Under the pieces are notes generated by a model. The model made no database searches. It had not been told where the DNA came from and saw nothing but the letters and a program-made list of their open reading frames with translations. From contig NC_054539.1 in assembly GCF_017654505.1 (NCBI RefSeq), positions 73,438,413-73,502,412 on the forward strand: 64,000 nucleotides of DNA, given 5' to 3'. The position numbers were made by a program, and so were the translations under genes. The stretch comes from Polyodon spathula (taxonomy: Eukaryota; Chordata; Actinopteri; Acipenseriformes; Polyodontidae). Shown here piece by piece: positions 1 to 28,760 of the stretch (its first letter is position 1; the number at the start of each line of letters is the position of its first letter).

Positions 1-643
1 AGTTGAGTGCATCTTTTCTTTTTTTTTTTTATTAGCAAATATTAAAAGACGAATGCTTTCAAATCCAAGGCCTTGCCTACAGGCTTCATTGTCATGGTTA
101 CTGCTGCTGTTGGATTTATTTGATCGCTTGTTCAATACTTTGTAATAAAATCAGCCAGTTCCATTTAATTAGATTTCTGTCTCAATATGGTATGCAACAA
201 AAACAGGTACGGTTAAAACTATGATAGAATATGATCAATAATACGTGAACAGTAATAAACTAAAGAACATGCCAACCAAGTACCAAAATAACTCATTAAC
301 TGGTTCAGGCTGCTTTATTCTCAACAATCAGATTAAACATAGGGGGTCCGGTATGCAAGTCTGCAACAACATATAAACCCTATTAGTCTGCTGTTAATAC
401 CCTAGTACAGAACACAGGGTTACCAGTGTCCCAGAAACCTCTGCTAACTTCCTTATATACACTAGTTTAGTGCGGTCAACCCAGGGGCTGGTTTCTTGTG
501 CACTGCAGCTGGTATTTTGCGGTCTTAACCACCATTTTCCATAGCATAGCATTGTGATCCTTACTTTAAAAATAATTCTGATGGTAAACAAGTTGCAAAA
601 CTTCAAAACAAGCAAGTTACACTTCTGCAAACTGCAGAAGGGT
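1..643. other. Non-coding flank, probably PM20D2 last intron
   Basis: A T run at 20-30 followed by ordinary AT-rich sequence. No exon matching the missing C-terminal part of PM20D2 was recognised on the minus strand. Confidence 0.5.
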
Positions 644-2162
644 GCTTTCCAACGCACACACACACTGTACTGAGATATTAAACTCTAATAAATGAAGCTT
701 TCCAACGCACACACATACACTGTACTGAGATATTAAAATCTAATAAATGAAGCTTTCCAACGCACACACACACACTGTACTGAGATATTAAAATCTAATA
801 AATGAAGCTTTCCAACGCACACACACACACTGTACGGAGATATTAAAATCTAATAAATGAAGCTTTCCAACGCACACACACACACTGTACTGAGATATTA
901 AAATCTAATAAATGAAGCTTTCCAACGCACACACACACACTGTACTGAGATATTAAAATCTAATAAATGAAGCTTTCCAACGCACACACACACACTGTAC
1001 TGAGATATTAAAATCTAATAAATGAAGCTTTCCAACGCACACACACACACTGTACTGAGATATTAAAATCTAATAAATGAAGCTTTCCAACGCACACACA
1101 CACACTGTAGTGAGATATTAAAATCTAATAAATGAAGCTTTCCAACGCACACACACACACTGTACTGAGATATTAAAATCTAATAAATGAAGCTTTCCAA
1201 CACACACACACACACTGTACTGAGATATTAAAATCTAATAAATGAAGCTTTCCAACGCACACACACACACACTGTACTGAGATATTAAAATCTAATAAAT
1301 GAAGCTTTCCAACGCACACACACACACTGTACTGAGATATTAAAATCTAATAAATGAAGCTTTCCAACGCACACACACACACACACACACACACTGTACT
1401 GAGATATTAAAATCTAATAAATGAAGCTTTCCAACGCACACACACACACTGTACTGAGATATTAAAATCTAATAAATGAAGCTTTCCAACGCACACACAC
1501 ACACACTGTACTGAGATATTAAAATCTAATAAATGAAGCTTTCCAACGCACACACACACACTGTACTGAGATATTAAAATCTAATAAATGAAGCTTTCCA
1601 ACGCACACACACACACTGTACTGAGATATTAAAATCTAATAAATGAAGCTTTCCAACGCACACACACACACTGTACTGAGATATTAAAATCTAATAAATG
1701 AAGCTTTCCAACGCACACACACACACTGTACTGAGATATTAAAATCTAATAAATGAAGCTTTCCAACGCACACACACACACTGTAGAGATATTAAAATCT
1801 AATAAATGAAGCTTTCCAACGCACACACACACACACTGAGATACTGAGAACGCACACACACACACTATGAGATATTAAAATCTAATAAATGAAGCTTTCC
1901 AACGCACACACACACACTGTACTGAGATATTAAAATCTAATAAATGAAGCTTTCCAACGCACACACACACACTGTACTGAGATATTAAAATCTAATAAAT
2001 GAAGCTTTCCAACGCACACACACACTGTACTGAGATATTAAAATCTAATAAATGAAGCTTTCCAACGCACACACACACACACTGTACTGAGATATTAAAA
2101 TCTAATAAATGAAGCTTTCCAACGCACACACACACTGTACTGAGATATTAAAATCTAAGCTT
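644..2162. repeat. 55-bp minisatellite, about 27 copies, with an inner (CA)n in each unit
   Basis: Head-to-tail units run GCTTTCCAACG, then (CA) of variable length, then CTGTACTGAGATATT, AAAATCTAATAAATGAA. Successive units begin 55 bases apart (for example 861, 916, 971, 1026, 1081). Most units are nearly identical; length differences come mainly from the CA tract, longest around 1370-1395. One unit near 1825-1870 is scrambled. Each junction carries a HindIII-type AAGCTT. The array lies in the last intron of PM20D2. Confidence 0.97.
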
Positions 2163-2622
2163 ATTCCTACACTTCTGTGATTCATTTTTTTACATTAATT
2201 CAGGATATGCATTCAACATTTTAAACACAACTCAACAGATAAACCCCCTCATCCTGGTACTGAGTTTGAACTGCAGTACTTGACGTGGTTATGTCCCAGA
2301 CAGCAGCAGCAACGTTTCATCTATAGCTGTCTATGAAATATCTGTGAGAGGTATGAAAATAGATATTAAAACCTATAGGAGATATGGCATATTTTATTAA
2401 TAATTACTTTTTTTAAAGCTGAACAAATGTTTTGTTTGTTTTTAAATTGAGAACACCACAATTAAAAGTATATTTGTATTGGATATTAAAACTAAAACAA
2501 AAAAGCTAACCAAAGCCTATGGCAGTAATATTATTATCAGGCCAAATTGGACCTTTCATCTGCAAGCAAATAAAATAAATAAGATGCTGCTGTTCATAGA
2601 GAGCATGGATAAGAAGCCCTAC
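2163..2622. other. PM20D2 intron sequence after exon 6
   Basis: AT-rich sequence with no coding similarity seen. It joins the minisatellite to the exon 6 donor. Confidence 0.5.
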
Positions 2623-18912
<16,290 letters not shown>

Positions 18913-19300
18913 GGTCAGTAGCTAATTTTCAGTGGGCCACCTGATATTATTATTAATTAAATCAATACAGAAAAAAGCTAACTTAATTATGTAAAACAAA
19001 AATGTACTTTGCACTGTCAAAATTACCCTACGCGTTTTTCAATGGATTTATCTGCGACAGAAACTGTTTCTACAGTCTGACTTTAATTACCAGCTCTTCG
19101 AAGACATGCACAAGACTCTGCAGTCTGACAACTGTGACTGCCCCGAAGCATTTACCAAGTATTTAAAGGGTCAAAAAACAAGGCGACTTAATCGCGATGC
19201 ACCCTTTTAATTGTAGTTGCGCAATGTGGTTCTTCTCATATCCTGACACTTTGTTCAATCGCACTGAACACTACAAAGCCCAGCATGCATTTCGACATTT
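18913..19300. promoter_or_regulatory. PM20D2 upstream region with ZNF143-like site
   Basis: The 390 bases upstream of the PM20D2 start contain, at 19270-19288, ACTACAAAGCCCAGCATGC. This differs at two positions from the long ZNF143/Staf promoter motif as I know it (ACTACAATTCCCAGCATGC). Such sites usually sit in housekeeping, often bidirectional, promoters. No TATA box was identified. Confidence 0.45.
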
Positions 19301-19513
19301 TCTCTCCGCTGTTGTGTAACATGGAATCCGTATTTACTCTCATGTGTGCCCCTCATGATTGCGTAAAACCAATCACTGGAGAAATGGATATCCCTGCCAA
19401 ATGCAAGCAGTGCCTCGTAAACATCCAAATCGAGCAGCCTTCTAGATCAAAACGGAACCCGGATGTATCCAAACTCGAGGAACCTTGTTTACCATGCTTT
19501 AAATTCAAACGAG
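19285..19513 (+). other. Possible first exon of a divergent transcript (unproven)
   Basis: Overlapping the ZNF143-like site, an open frame starts at ATG 19285 and runs 76 codons to a good donor (gag|gtgagt at 19514). It has several Cys pairs (CKQC, CLPC) but no family I can name. It points away from PM20D2, as a divergent transcript would. It may equally be chance. Confidence 0.2.
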
Positions 19514-22500
19514 GTGAGTGGGGAGATAAATATAAATAGCCACTATGTCACCCTGCACACTTGCAATTTATTAGTCAATATTAAGAGCAAAGCACCTTTC
19601 TGTGTGTGGTTCGTGTTTTGTTTTTTTGTGTTTTTTGTTATGTCTACAAGCTTGTACTAGTAAAGATAATGAAAATCATGTGCAAATTAATGTCGAGGCT
19701 GATGTTGCCGTAGATTAGCCTAAACCTGTTATCTACACAGATAGTACTTTTATTTTATTTGATAAAATATAGACAATTAGTGGTAAACAAGTCCCGCCTC
19801 ACCTATGTCAAAGTGCCTGGAGTTCAGCAGTACCGGTTTAACAGCACATCACACCAGATTTGAATGGTCGCTTCCCTCCTTTCTTAGAGGACGTTTAGGC
19901 AATTAATTCGGAATCTGCATAGTTAATATTAAACTTTGTAAAAAAAAACTGAAGAACAATAACAACATTGTTCTGTTTTAAAAGGTTTTTAATTGTGCTT
20001 CATTAGGGAAAACAGCAACATCCTTAAACCAAAATATGAAAGCATAATAATAGGAATAATGATTATTACTGTCATTTCTTTATTTCCCCGTCTGCCGATA
20101 CTCATTTATAAACTGGAGGACGTGAATAATATTAGACAGTATTTAATATTTGACTTGTTGGTGTTGTGTCATTGCATTTTGTTGTGTGTTAGCACTGCCC
20201 CACAACACTGGCATAGGTTAGTCTTGTAGTGTTGGGGCTATATGTAGACTCTGTGCAGTCAGACAATTGTAACCATGTGGAAGATAGTGTTATAAACACC
20301 AGTCCCCACCAGTATATAATTTTATTACAGTCTATCATATTGACCAAGCAGTTCGATTTCTAGATTACTAGGTTGCAGAGCCAACAAATAGTGCTTACTG
20401 CTTGCACTGTGAGAGCAGACAGCATTCTCAGCAGAATCCTAAAGCAAGCAAGTGGAAATGCATTGGCCAATGGCAGCACAAGGGCAGCTGCAGTGGTTTT
20501 AGCCATGGTAAGAGCCATGGTCGCATTTTGACACACGATGGTACTGCAATGAGATGAACAAAACATTTTAATAATCTACTTCAATAACAATTTATTTATT
20601 TATTTATCCCATCCATTAGGCTGCCATTTATAATGAATCTGCCCTCAGTCCGTGGAGCAGGTGAGGGTCCTGGACAGAGAGGCAGCTCAGTAGGGGGGTT
20701 GGTGAAGGAATAATCCTGAGACACAGCTGCAGCAAAGTGCTGTAAGAAGAGAACCCCTTTTTTGATTCCGCATCGCCTCGCTTCCAAGCTGTTTTTAAAG
20801 CTGTAATAACAAGTGATGTGAAGTGGGGCCCAGTTATCTTTGACACAGGAAATGCACTTAGAAAACAGATTTCATCGGAGGCCAAGTGACTTTGTAGTTG
20901 TGGGACACTGGCGCATTGCATTTTACACAGATGTGTTCATAAAGAAAGATGGTCTACCACTGCACTCCCCTTTAACCGTGTTGGTCATCAAGCACAGTTC
21001 AGTGACTCAATGAACCATTTCACTGGTGGTGTCTTCACATTCTTATAAAGCTTCCAGTCTCACATATGATACACTGCGCACTAGGATAGACTATTGCGTG
21101 CCATTTCCAAGAAAGTAATTCATACTGTATAAAGGAGTGGAAAAACACTGGATAGCACAGAGTCAGCAGAGGATTTGCATGAGAGAGAATCAGTTACCAG
21201 CAGCTTTATCGGCTTTATTTGTCCTAAGGTCTTTATAGTGGTTGTAGCTCTCAAAGTACATCGGTCTTAAATGTGCACGGTTGAAAGAATGTTCATTTTA
21301 GAGCAGAATATCTATTATGGCACTAGGTTGAATTTCCAGCATCATAGTTAACCCTTCATGGTGTTGTGCATGCATCCTTTTAAAGTTTTGAATCATCTGA
21401 CCTCACTTGTGAAAGTTTCCATGCTGCGTTTTGGAGTTCTTTTGCAAAGACCGCCTCCTCCTGGGTGGGTCTTGCAGTCCTTTGGTATTATTCTTGATTT
21501 AAGAATCAGAAATACAATTTACCACTGAACAATAATGCCGGCTACACATTCAAGCAATACACAATGACGTTCACATAGAAGTCTCACAGGGAGGTACCAA
21601 ATACTTCACTGATTAAGGCAACAGTCAGAATGTTTGTAATCCATTTTGTTACATTCTTATTGTAATTTGACACTGTTGCCAGTCATTCGGAATGGTTCAG
21701 GGTTCTGCGTTCTTATTGTAATTTGACACTGTTGCCAGTCATTCGGAATAGTTCTGGATTCTGTTGCTTCAGTAATGAGTGAACCATAACTTGGTCTCTA
21801 ATTTGCTTTTTTTGAGTACCAGTTTTTTTTGTTCCCACTCCAAAATCGTGTCCAAGTTGGGTGAAAACAGCTTTATGATTTGATGAGAAGAACATATTGT
21901 GTCTCTTGGGATTGTAAACTCTGTTGTTTTAACATGCTTTACAGTGATGTTCATAAAAGGAAGGAGATCATCTTACATTTCCAGCTACTTGGCTTTCGCA
22001 GTATTCAGATGACAGGAGGCTGGACCGAATCCAGTGTTGGCATCAAGCAGGGACACACGGATTAAAACACAGAATCATAAAACTTTTTTTTTTTTTTTTT
22101 TTTCCAACTCTAGCGCCCTACAATACATTTGCATAGACAGAATAGGTGGGAGAGTTGGCAGAGTTGAAAGGTTACATTCGTCTCCTGATTTAAACAGAAT
22201 AAGGCTGTTCAGTCCAAGCATTTAGGGTGGTTCTTCAAGTTCAAAGCCAGGTGAAGGCAGCTTTAGAGGAAAACGAAAACAACATGGAACAGCAGAGCTC
22301 ATAACCCCTCAGAATGATTGAAACACTATCATAATGAGGAACATTTTCAAAAGAAATTCAACTTATGTCCATTTTACTAATGTACTTCTGTTGACTAAGA
22401 CAGACCCCTTGTGTTCATACTGAGTAAAGTCCCTAGTTCAATATGCTAGTGAAGACAGGACTGCCAGATTGGGGACCTCATTTACATGCAGCAACTTCTT

Positions 22501-25500
22501 GAGCTCTGGGTTGAGTAAAGCCATAACACTTTGTAACATTTTGTATTTACACTAGAAACAGCCGGACTTGCTTTCCCACTTCCTTTTGTTGATACCATTA
22601 GGACACTGTTTTTATCAAAAGCATGTGGTATAATGGATAAAATTGACACCCTGACAAGCCTAGTATTTGTATACTCAACAGATTTGTATTAGCAATGTTA
22701 AGTGGATGATAGTTATAGCCTAAATAAACCTTTAATGCCAGCCCTGGTGGAAGTAACAGGATGACTTAGGGGTCAATAATCTCATATTGTACATGGGAGA
22801 GAGTGCTAAAGATAATGATTCTGTGAGAATCGCACTTTTAATGCACTTCTGTTTGTCACATGTGCAGTCTTGAAATAAGCATGCAATAGTGAATATCCAT
22901 TTTCCATTTAAAAAATATCTGGTACCAAATGATCTAGGAAGTGCATGAAAGTCATGAAAGCAAGGCATGCAAATGGAGAGCTTTCTTTAAACTAGCAAGG
23001 TATGAAAAAAAATGTCTGCGAACACATGTGCTTCTCTCAAAACTGCATGTGATATTTAAAAAGCAAAATGTTTCACTCAGTACAATCCCTGGCTGTTAGG
23101 CTCCACAGCCCTGCGGAGTGGACTTGTATTAAATCTGATCAGCAAACCACAACGCAGCAACCAGTGTCATGTTGTCAAGATTGGATGTCAAGGGATGATA
23201 AGGACAACAACAATGAAAACCAAAGATACGATAATGCTGAAGCTGCAGAGTGCCGGAGGTGCACACAAACTATCTGCCACTGCCTGGGTAAGCTTCCTGT
23301 GATACAACGATGTGAGTCCAGAAATGGTTCTTTTAGAACTTGAAAAAAACAAATCTCTACTTACTGTAACTATACTCTTATAAACGTTTTTTAATCTGCT
23401 TTATCATACCTCTGCGAGCTTTACAGTTCTTACCTATGCTTTATCACAGCATCGTACCCACATACATTCATTTGACTGTTGTTAATTGAATTTAGCACAT
23501 TTAAGTGTGCACACGAGTGGCAACCTTTTACAAAGTTTCTGTGATTTGGGTATATACTGTACTTTATCAGTTGAAATTTGGAAGCAGTTTCATTTCTGAA
23601 ACAAAATATGTGGCAAGTACAAGAACAGTGACAGTTTTGTCCACACAGTCAAACAGATAACCCTGTGCTGCACCCTACTAGGGATTAACATTCTGTACTG
23701 AAGTAACGCGCAAATGCACTGACTGTAAAGGTAGAAATATACAGTGCTTAAACTATACTGAAATTATTTTACTGTAAGCATTTTACATGACTTTTATTTC
23801 TACTCCACAAAGGGATTTGTCCCCACAGGTTACACAGTGCATAACACAATAAATAATAGGCTACTTAACAGAGTCTCCATGCATTATTGAGTACTTGCTA
23901 AGTGGTCCTTGCAAGGAGGGGTTAGTGGACAGTGTGTCAGTTTGTCACGTACCTGTACCAGAGGAGCACTCCTCCAGTTGTGACGAGGCTTGGCAGGGAC
24001 ATGCTGCAGCATTTATTGAGAGTATCACATCTACCTGTTGATCTTATTATTCTAGTTGTGTGTTTACAGCAGTGGTGGGTGAGGTATGTTACTGACATGC
24101 ACCATTTGTTTGGCTGTTTCTCTTGGTTTCCTCTCCCTTCTTATTTTCTGTGTTATAGGCAATAGTTTCAGCTGCAGCAGATAATGTGAGTGCAAGGCAC
24201 AAGCTTCATGAGGTCAAAGTGAAAACGAATCCCTAAAGAAAACATTAGCAGCTAAATGAGAAGTAACTGTAATGGTAAAGATTCTACATCAACTTTGAGG
24301 AATTCATGTTGTAAAAATAAAATTAAAAGGTGACATTAAAATGTAATTAAGAAGTTGTTTATTAGTGATTGTTTGAGTAATTCTGATTTTGCTTAAGCGT
24401 GGAGATAAAGTAACATCTTAGAAAAACTACATACTAAGAACCAGCATGAATACTTATTGCCTTGCCCCGATCGTAAGAGGTTTGATAAAGGAAAGAGACC
24501 CAGGTTAATTGTTTGAATGGTGTTGGTGTTTGACTGCAAGGGAATGACCAACCTTTGGACTGAAACAGTAACACAAATATACAAAAGAACAATGAAAAAG
24601 TTTGTGTTGGATTATAGTGATATACACAGAGCTTTTTGTTTTTCTAAGGGTTAATTAGAAAAGAAAGTGCAGAGAGGGAGTGAGAGAGAGATAATGTAGA
24701 GATTGCTGCTACATTGGCTGCTTGAAAAAAACTTTTAGGAAGAAAACAAATGTTTTTGGAGATCAGTAAATCTGAAACTAAGTAAATCAACCTTGAAATA
24801 TTTTATTAAAAATATTTTCAAGCAAGTGTTTGTTTTTGTTTGTTTGTTTGTGTGAATTTTATGTTTAAGACGGGTGAATTTTATGAATCACCTATTAATA
24901 CATATTTGAAACCACAGATCACATGAGTGATAGAGGTTGTATTGATTTAGTTAAAATGGACAACGGAAAGCAGCCAAAATGGATGCTGCATGCATTTTTT
25001 ATTAAATTAATAAGAGTGTAATTATGCATAAACCTAATTCTGTTTAAAACAGTTTGACGGAAATTTAAAGGTGTTATCAAAGATTCAGAATATACATGTG
25101 GGTGTCAGATCCCTAGGCACAATAGGATATATTATGTTCATCACAATTAATATTTTACTGAGCTTTTGTGAGTTTACTTTTTCAGTCGTTTAAAAACCCT
25201 ATTTCAGCATACACATGAGAGGTGGTGAGAACTAGATTAATGTGATAACTGAACCATAAAGAAGATCGAGAATGAAATAGGAATGTTGGCGCAAGGGAGT
25301 TTACAGTGCAGTATAGAACAGTAGGCTTGGTGGATTGTGGTACTGGTAGGATCAGTTAATGCTTGTTTGTCTGTGAATATAGGGTGTGGATAACCTTTTG
25401 TGGAAGTTCAACGCAAGACGCTGAGCTAATGGCAGTATTGTAGTGCGTAACAAAATAAAGTCAACTTTTCACTGTAATACAGAACAGTCACAGAAGCAAA

Positions 25501-26560
25501 AGTAATATGCACTCACAGTATTAAGAATGCATTATCATGATTGGTCATCGGGAAACGCCCGTGTGAATTAATTAAATAAAGACTTTTATTATTTTGATGA
25601 TTAAATTCCACCATGGTTCAAGTAAAATGTAAATTTAAAACTCAAAAACTATCTTTATTTAGATTAAATAAACGGAGCGGTACTGATTATGGAAAGTTTT
25701 TTTAGAACTTTTATTTTTCAAGAATTAACAGATTTATTTGTAAATTCTTGAAAATGCATGGCGTGATATTAATCAAACTAACACGTTTTTGAAAAGGGTT
25801 TTATAAATATTTTATAAAAGGGATTTAAAAAACAATAAAAACAGAGAAAGGAATCTGTTTGCTACAGGCACATAAACTAACACAGAGAGACTAAATAATT
25901 ACCGAATAGGCCACTGTTTTATCAGATGCAAGAGGGTGGGTTATTAAATTTAAAATTGAATAAGCTAATACCAATAACCTTTTTAAAAAAAAGTTATTAT
26001 TAAATACACAAGATCTCACTGAGGGATAATGTATACTAAATGGACCGGGACTAAGTGTAAAATGTTTGATTGGCATTAGGCTGTCTGTGTTAGTATACTA
26101 TCACCCTACAGGGGTTTCTCTGTCAATTACAAGCACAAATCGAAGTAGTGCACAATTAGCACAGGACGAAGCCCCCACCTAAAGGGTTACAATTTCAAAT
26201 TGGGGATGGCTAGGGTGCCAACTGGGAAAGTTCCTTATGAAATTATGGACAAACTTGTGCAAATCATAAAAAATTGTATAAAAGATATTAAAAGAGATAG
26301 CTGTTTTGTGATAAGACAAAAATAAAGACTTCACTTGAATACCAGTAGAGATCTTGTAAATAAATAAGCTTACAAAGGCTTAAACAGATCACTGGATTTA
26401 AGAAGTGAGTATTATATTTCTCTGTTACAAACTGCTTTAATAGCCTATACATTCCCGATGAAATAAAGAAAATTCGAGGAGAGAATAACCCCATTGAAGG
26501 TTTAAATGAAATCAGATGTTATAAAAAGAATTAATATTGCACTTGATTTTTCTTCTAGGT
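19514..26560. other. Intergenic DNA between PM20D2 and PNRC1
   Basis: Seven kilobases with no supportable exon. It holds a T run at 22084-22103, a short direct duplication at 21655-21767 and ordinary AT-rich sequence. RRM or Arg-Ser-repeat exons expected for SRSF12 were looked for on the plus strand and not seen. Confidence 0.5.
21655..21767. repeat. Two-copy tandem duplication, period 56 bp
   Basis: ttcttattgtaatttgacac and the following 20 bases are repeated with only a few changes from 21655 and from 21711. Confidence 0.9.
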
Positions 26561-26777
26561 TCAGAAAAGAAATAATTCTGATGGAGATTCAAGTATTGGG
26601 AAACAGGTGGAGACAACGGTGAAACAACTGATTATACAGCAGGGGCTGTGAATGGGATGGGACCATTGAAAACTGCTGTGCTATTGTCACCTATACTGGA
26701 CATTCATTTTGAAAAGAACGTGACATTCGAATGATTCACTGTAGCGTTGTATATTTGTGGGTGACCTTTTAAAAACA

Positions 26778-27639
26778 ATGAAGGAAGAAATAAAGGACAT
26801 TAGGCTAAGAGTGGTAGCTAGACGTGCACAGGAGGAACTCAGGTTGAGGTTGGCAATGTTCCACCCTGATCAGACTGACCTCCTGGGAGCTAGTTCAGTG
26901 TGGCCAAAGGAGAATGGCAAGGAACCACCTGGTCACATAAGGTTCTATCTCTCAATACCATACATGGATCCTAATAACCAGTATAAAGACAGTTTGAAGA
27001 TTAGACCGATAGGAGTACTACACAATGAGACAGTGATAGTTTGGCAAAAGGCTACATGGAAAGTTCAGCGAGGGAACTGGAGTGGTGTGGTGCATAAAGC
27101 ATGCTGTTATGAAACAAATAGTCATGTAGTTTGCCGGTGTCCTGCAATCACTGGAATCAACAGAAATATAAACACTGAATTAGAGGTACATCCACTAGAG
27201 GGTTGGATAAAAGCAATGCAGGTTGGGAAATATCAATGCTGTGTGTTGAGTAACCATACCAATTTTAAGTATGGAGATTTAACTTGTCAGACTTCTCCAG
27301 GATTTTGTTTTGCTCCAACACATGCAGTTTGGATTGGAGATATATATATATATATCTGAAGCAGAGGAGTTCCAAATTACCGCTTGGTGGGATGACACAT
27401 ATCTAGATTCATATTAGGTCATTTTTTCTTAGGTGCACAAACTGGTTAAAATAGCCTTACAAAAAGCGGAAGAGAAGCTGCTCAAAGAGAAGGTCGAAGT
27501 TGATTTGGCACAATTAAAAGCCACCGTATTGAAACGATATGGATGGTCAGGGCAGGCCTTAGGGTACACTTTTGGGGATTATATTGTTTTAGTAATACTG
27601 TTATTAGTAATAGTATTGATCCTCTGGAATAGCATTTAG
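26778..27639 (+). pseudogene. Retroviral envelope-like remnant, broken
   Basis: Two open stretches. The first (ATG 26778 to stop at 27357) has a charged N-terminus, three N-glycosylation sequons (NET, NWS, NHT) and clustered Cys residues (ACC, CRC, QCC), features of an extracellular viral glycoprotein. It runs into a (TA)n tract at 27341-27355 and ends there. The second (27433-27639) has heptad-like Leu/Lys/Glu residues and then a hydrophobic segment of about 17 residues next to its C-terminus, as in a transmembrane subunit. A splice-acceptor-like pyrimidine tract and AG lies at 26545-26560 ahead of the first part, and another before the second (27423-27434). The lineage is not identified and no gag or pol was found upstream. 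What remains looks too short for a complete envelope, so I treat it as a remnant; a captured host gene is the alternative. Confidence 0.5.
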
Positions 27640-28760
27640 TGTTTTTGGTGGAAAAAACAACAGTGACAGTTAGAAAGGACCATTGGCAGATGGGAAACTG
27701 TAAAATTACTGGGAGCTACCATGAATAAGAAATAACACATGTACAGTGATATTAACTGTATTTACTGTATTGTTGTGTTATTTCTATGTTTATTTTTCAT
27801 TTTTTGTATTATTTTTACATATCTTTGTTTTGTTTTTGCTTATAGCACACTTACATATAGAAACAGTGAAGGCAAGGTAGATACCTACACATAATGTAGA
27901 GACTTAGAATGAGAGAAACATGCTTCACTATAATATATTATACAAACACATTACTTGATGTGACAACGAACCAGCGAAGAGGACATCTGAGGGCTCGGGA
28001 TCACGTGAGCAACTTGGTTGTAGTGGGTCACCCCCCTCCATCTTCTATTCTAAAAGTAGGGTATGTTGGAAAACATGGATCGAGAATTGATTAGCAGTTT
28101 GCTATGCATGTGGACTGGCAGAGCTATACTGGTGTTCTTTTCTGAAAAGAGACTAATACTGCAGATAGCAGACTGTTTGGTTCAAATTGCATGTACTGCT
28201 AACAATTGATAGAGCCCTTGCGTGTTCAAGCTTCTTGCCCAGCATTGACTGTAACCTATAACAGCGCTGTGGACCAGAAGAGGCCAGGCCAGACTTTTGG
28301 AATGCCAAGCAGGGATTGCCATTGGACCCAAAGGTTCTCAGGGAGAATAAGAGATAATGCCACTGGACGCTAAGGGTTTCAAGCAATACGGAGAAATAGG
28401 AACAAGGAAGATGACAAAAACCAGATGTATGGTCCTTTTGGGGCACCAGGGATCTGAAGAGGAATGCACTGATTTCAGAAGTCATCACACTAGACTACAC
28501 ACACAGACACGCAGAATAAATTAAATACATATAGTATATGGTAACAGAATTTAATGTGTTGTACCTTTGCTATTGGTTAAATGTCAGAGAAAGAGGAGGT
28601 GGACCATCTATATAGAAGGGTATTTAATGTCATGCAAAAATTGTAAGAACGAGTAATCTGTTTGTCCTGTACCTGGGGCCAGACTCCATGTATATTTCAA
28701 TAAACCTAACAACTGATTGAAGAAAAGGACTCCATTTTCCTGAATCTATTTACTCACCAT
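27640..28760 (+). mobile_element. LTR-like 3' segment downstream of the envelope remnant
   Basis: After the envelope stop there is a TATA-like tctatatagaag (28599-28610) and, about 90 bases further, a polyadenylation signal CAATAAACC (AATAAA at about 28700), the spacing of a U3/R arrangement. LTR ends were not fixed and no matching 5' LTR was recognised. Confidence 0.35.

Noticed and set aside
644..2162. CRISPR-like regular array
   Set aside because: Units are uniform over their whole length with no unique spacers, and the locus is in a eukaryotic intron. It is a minisatellite.
26210..26240. Primer-binding-site-like gggtgccaactggg upstream of the envelope-like frame
   Set aside because: It does not match a tRNA 3' end well and no LTR end precedes it.
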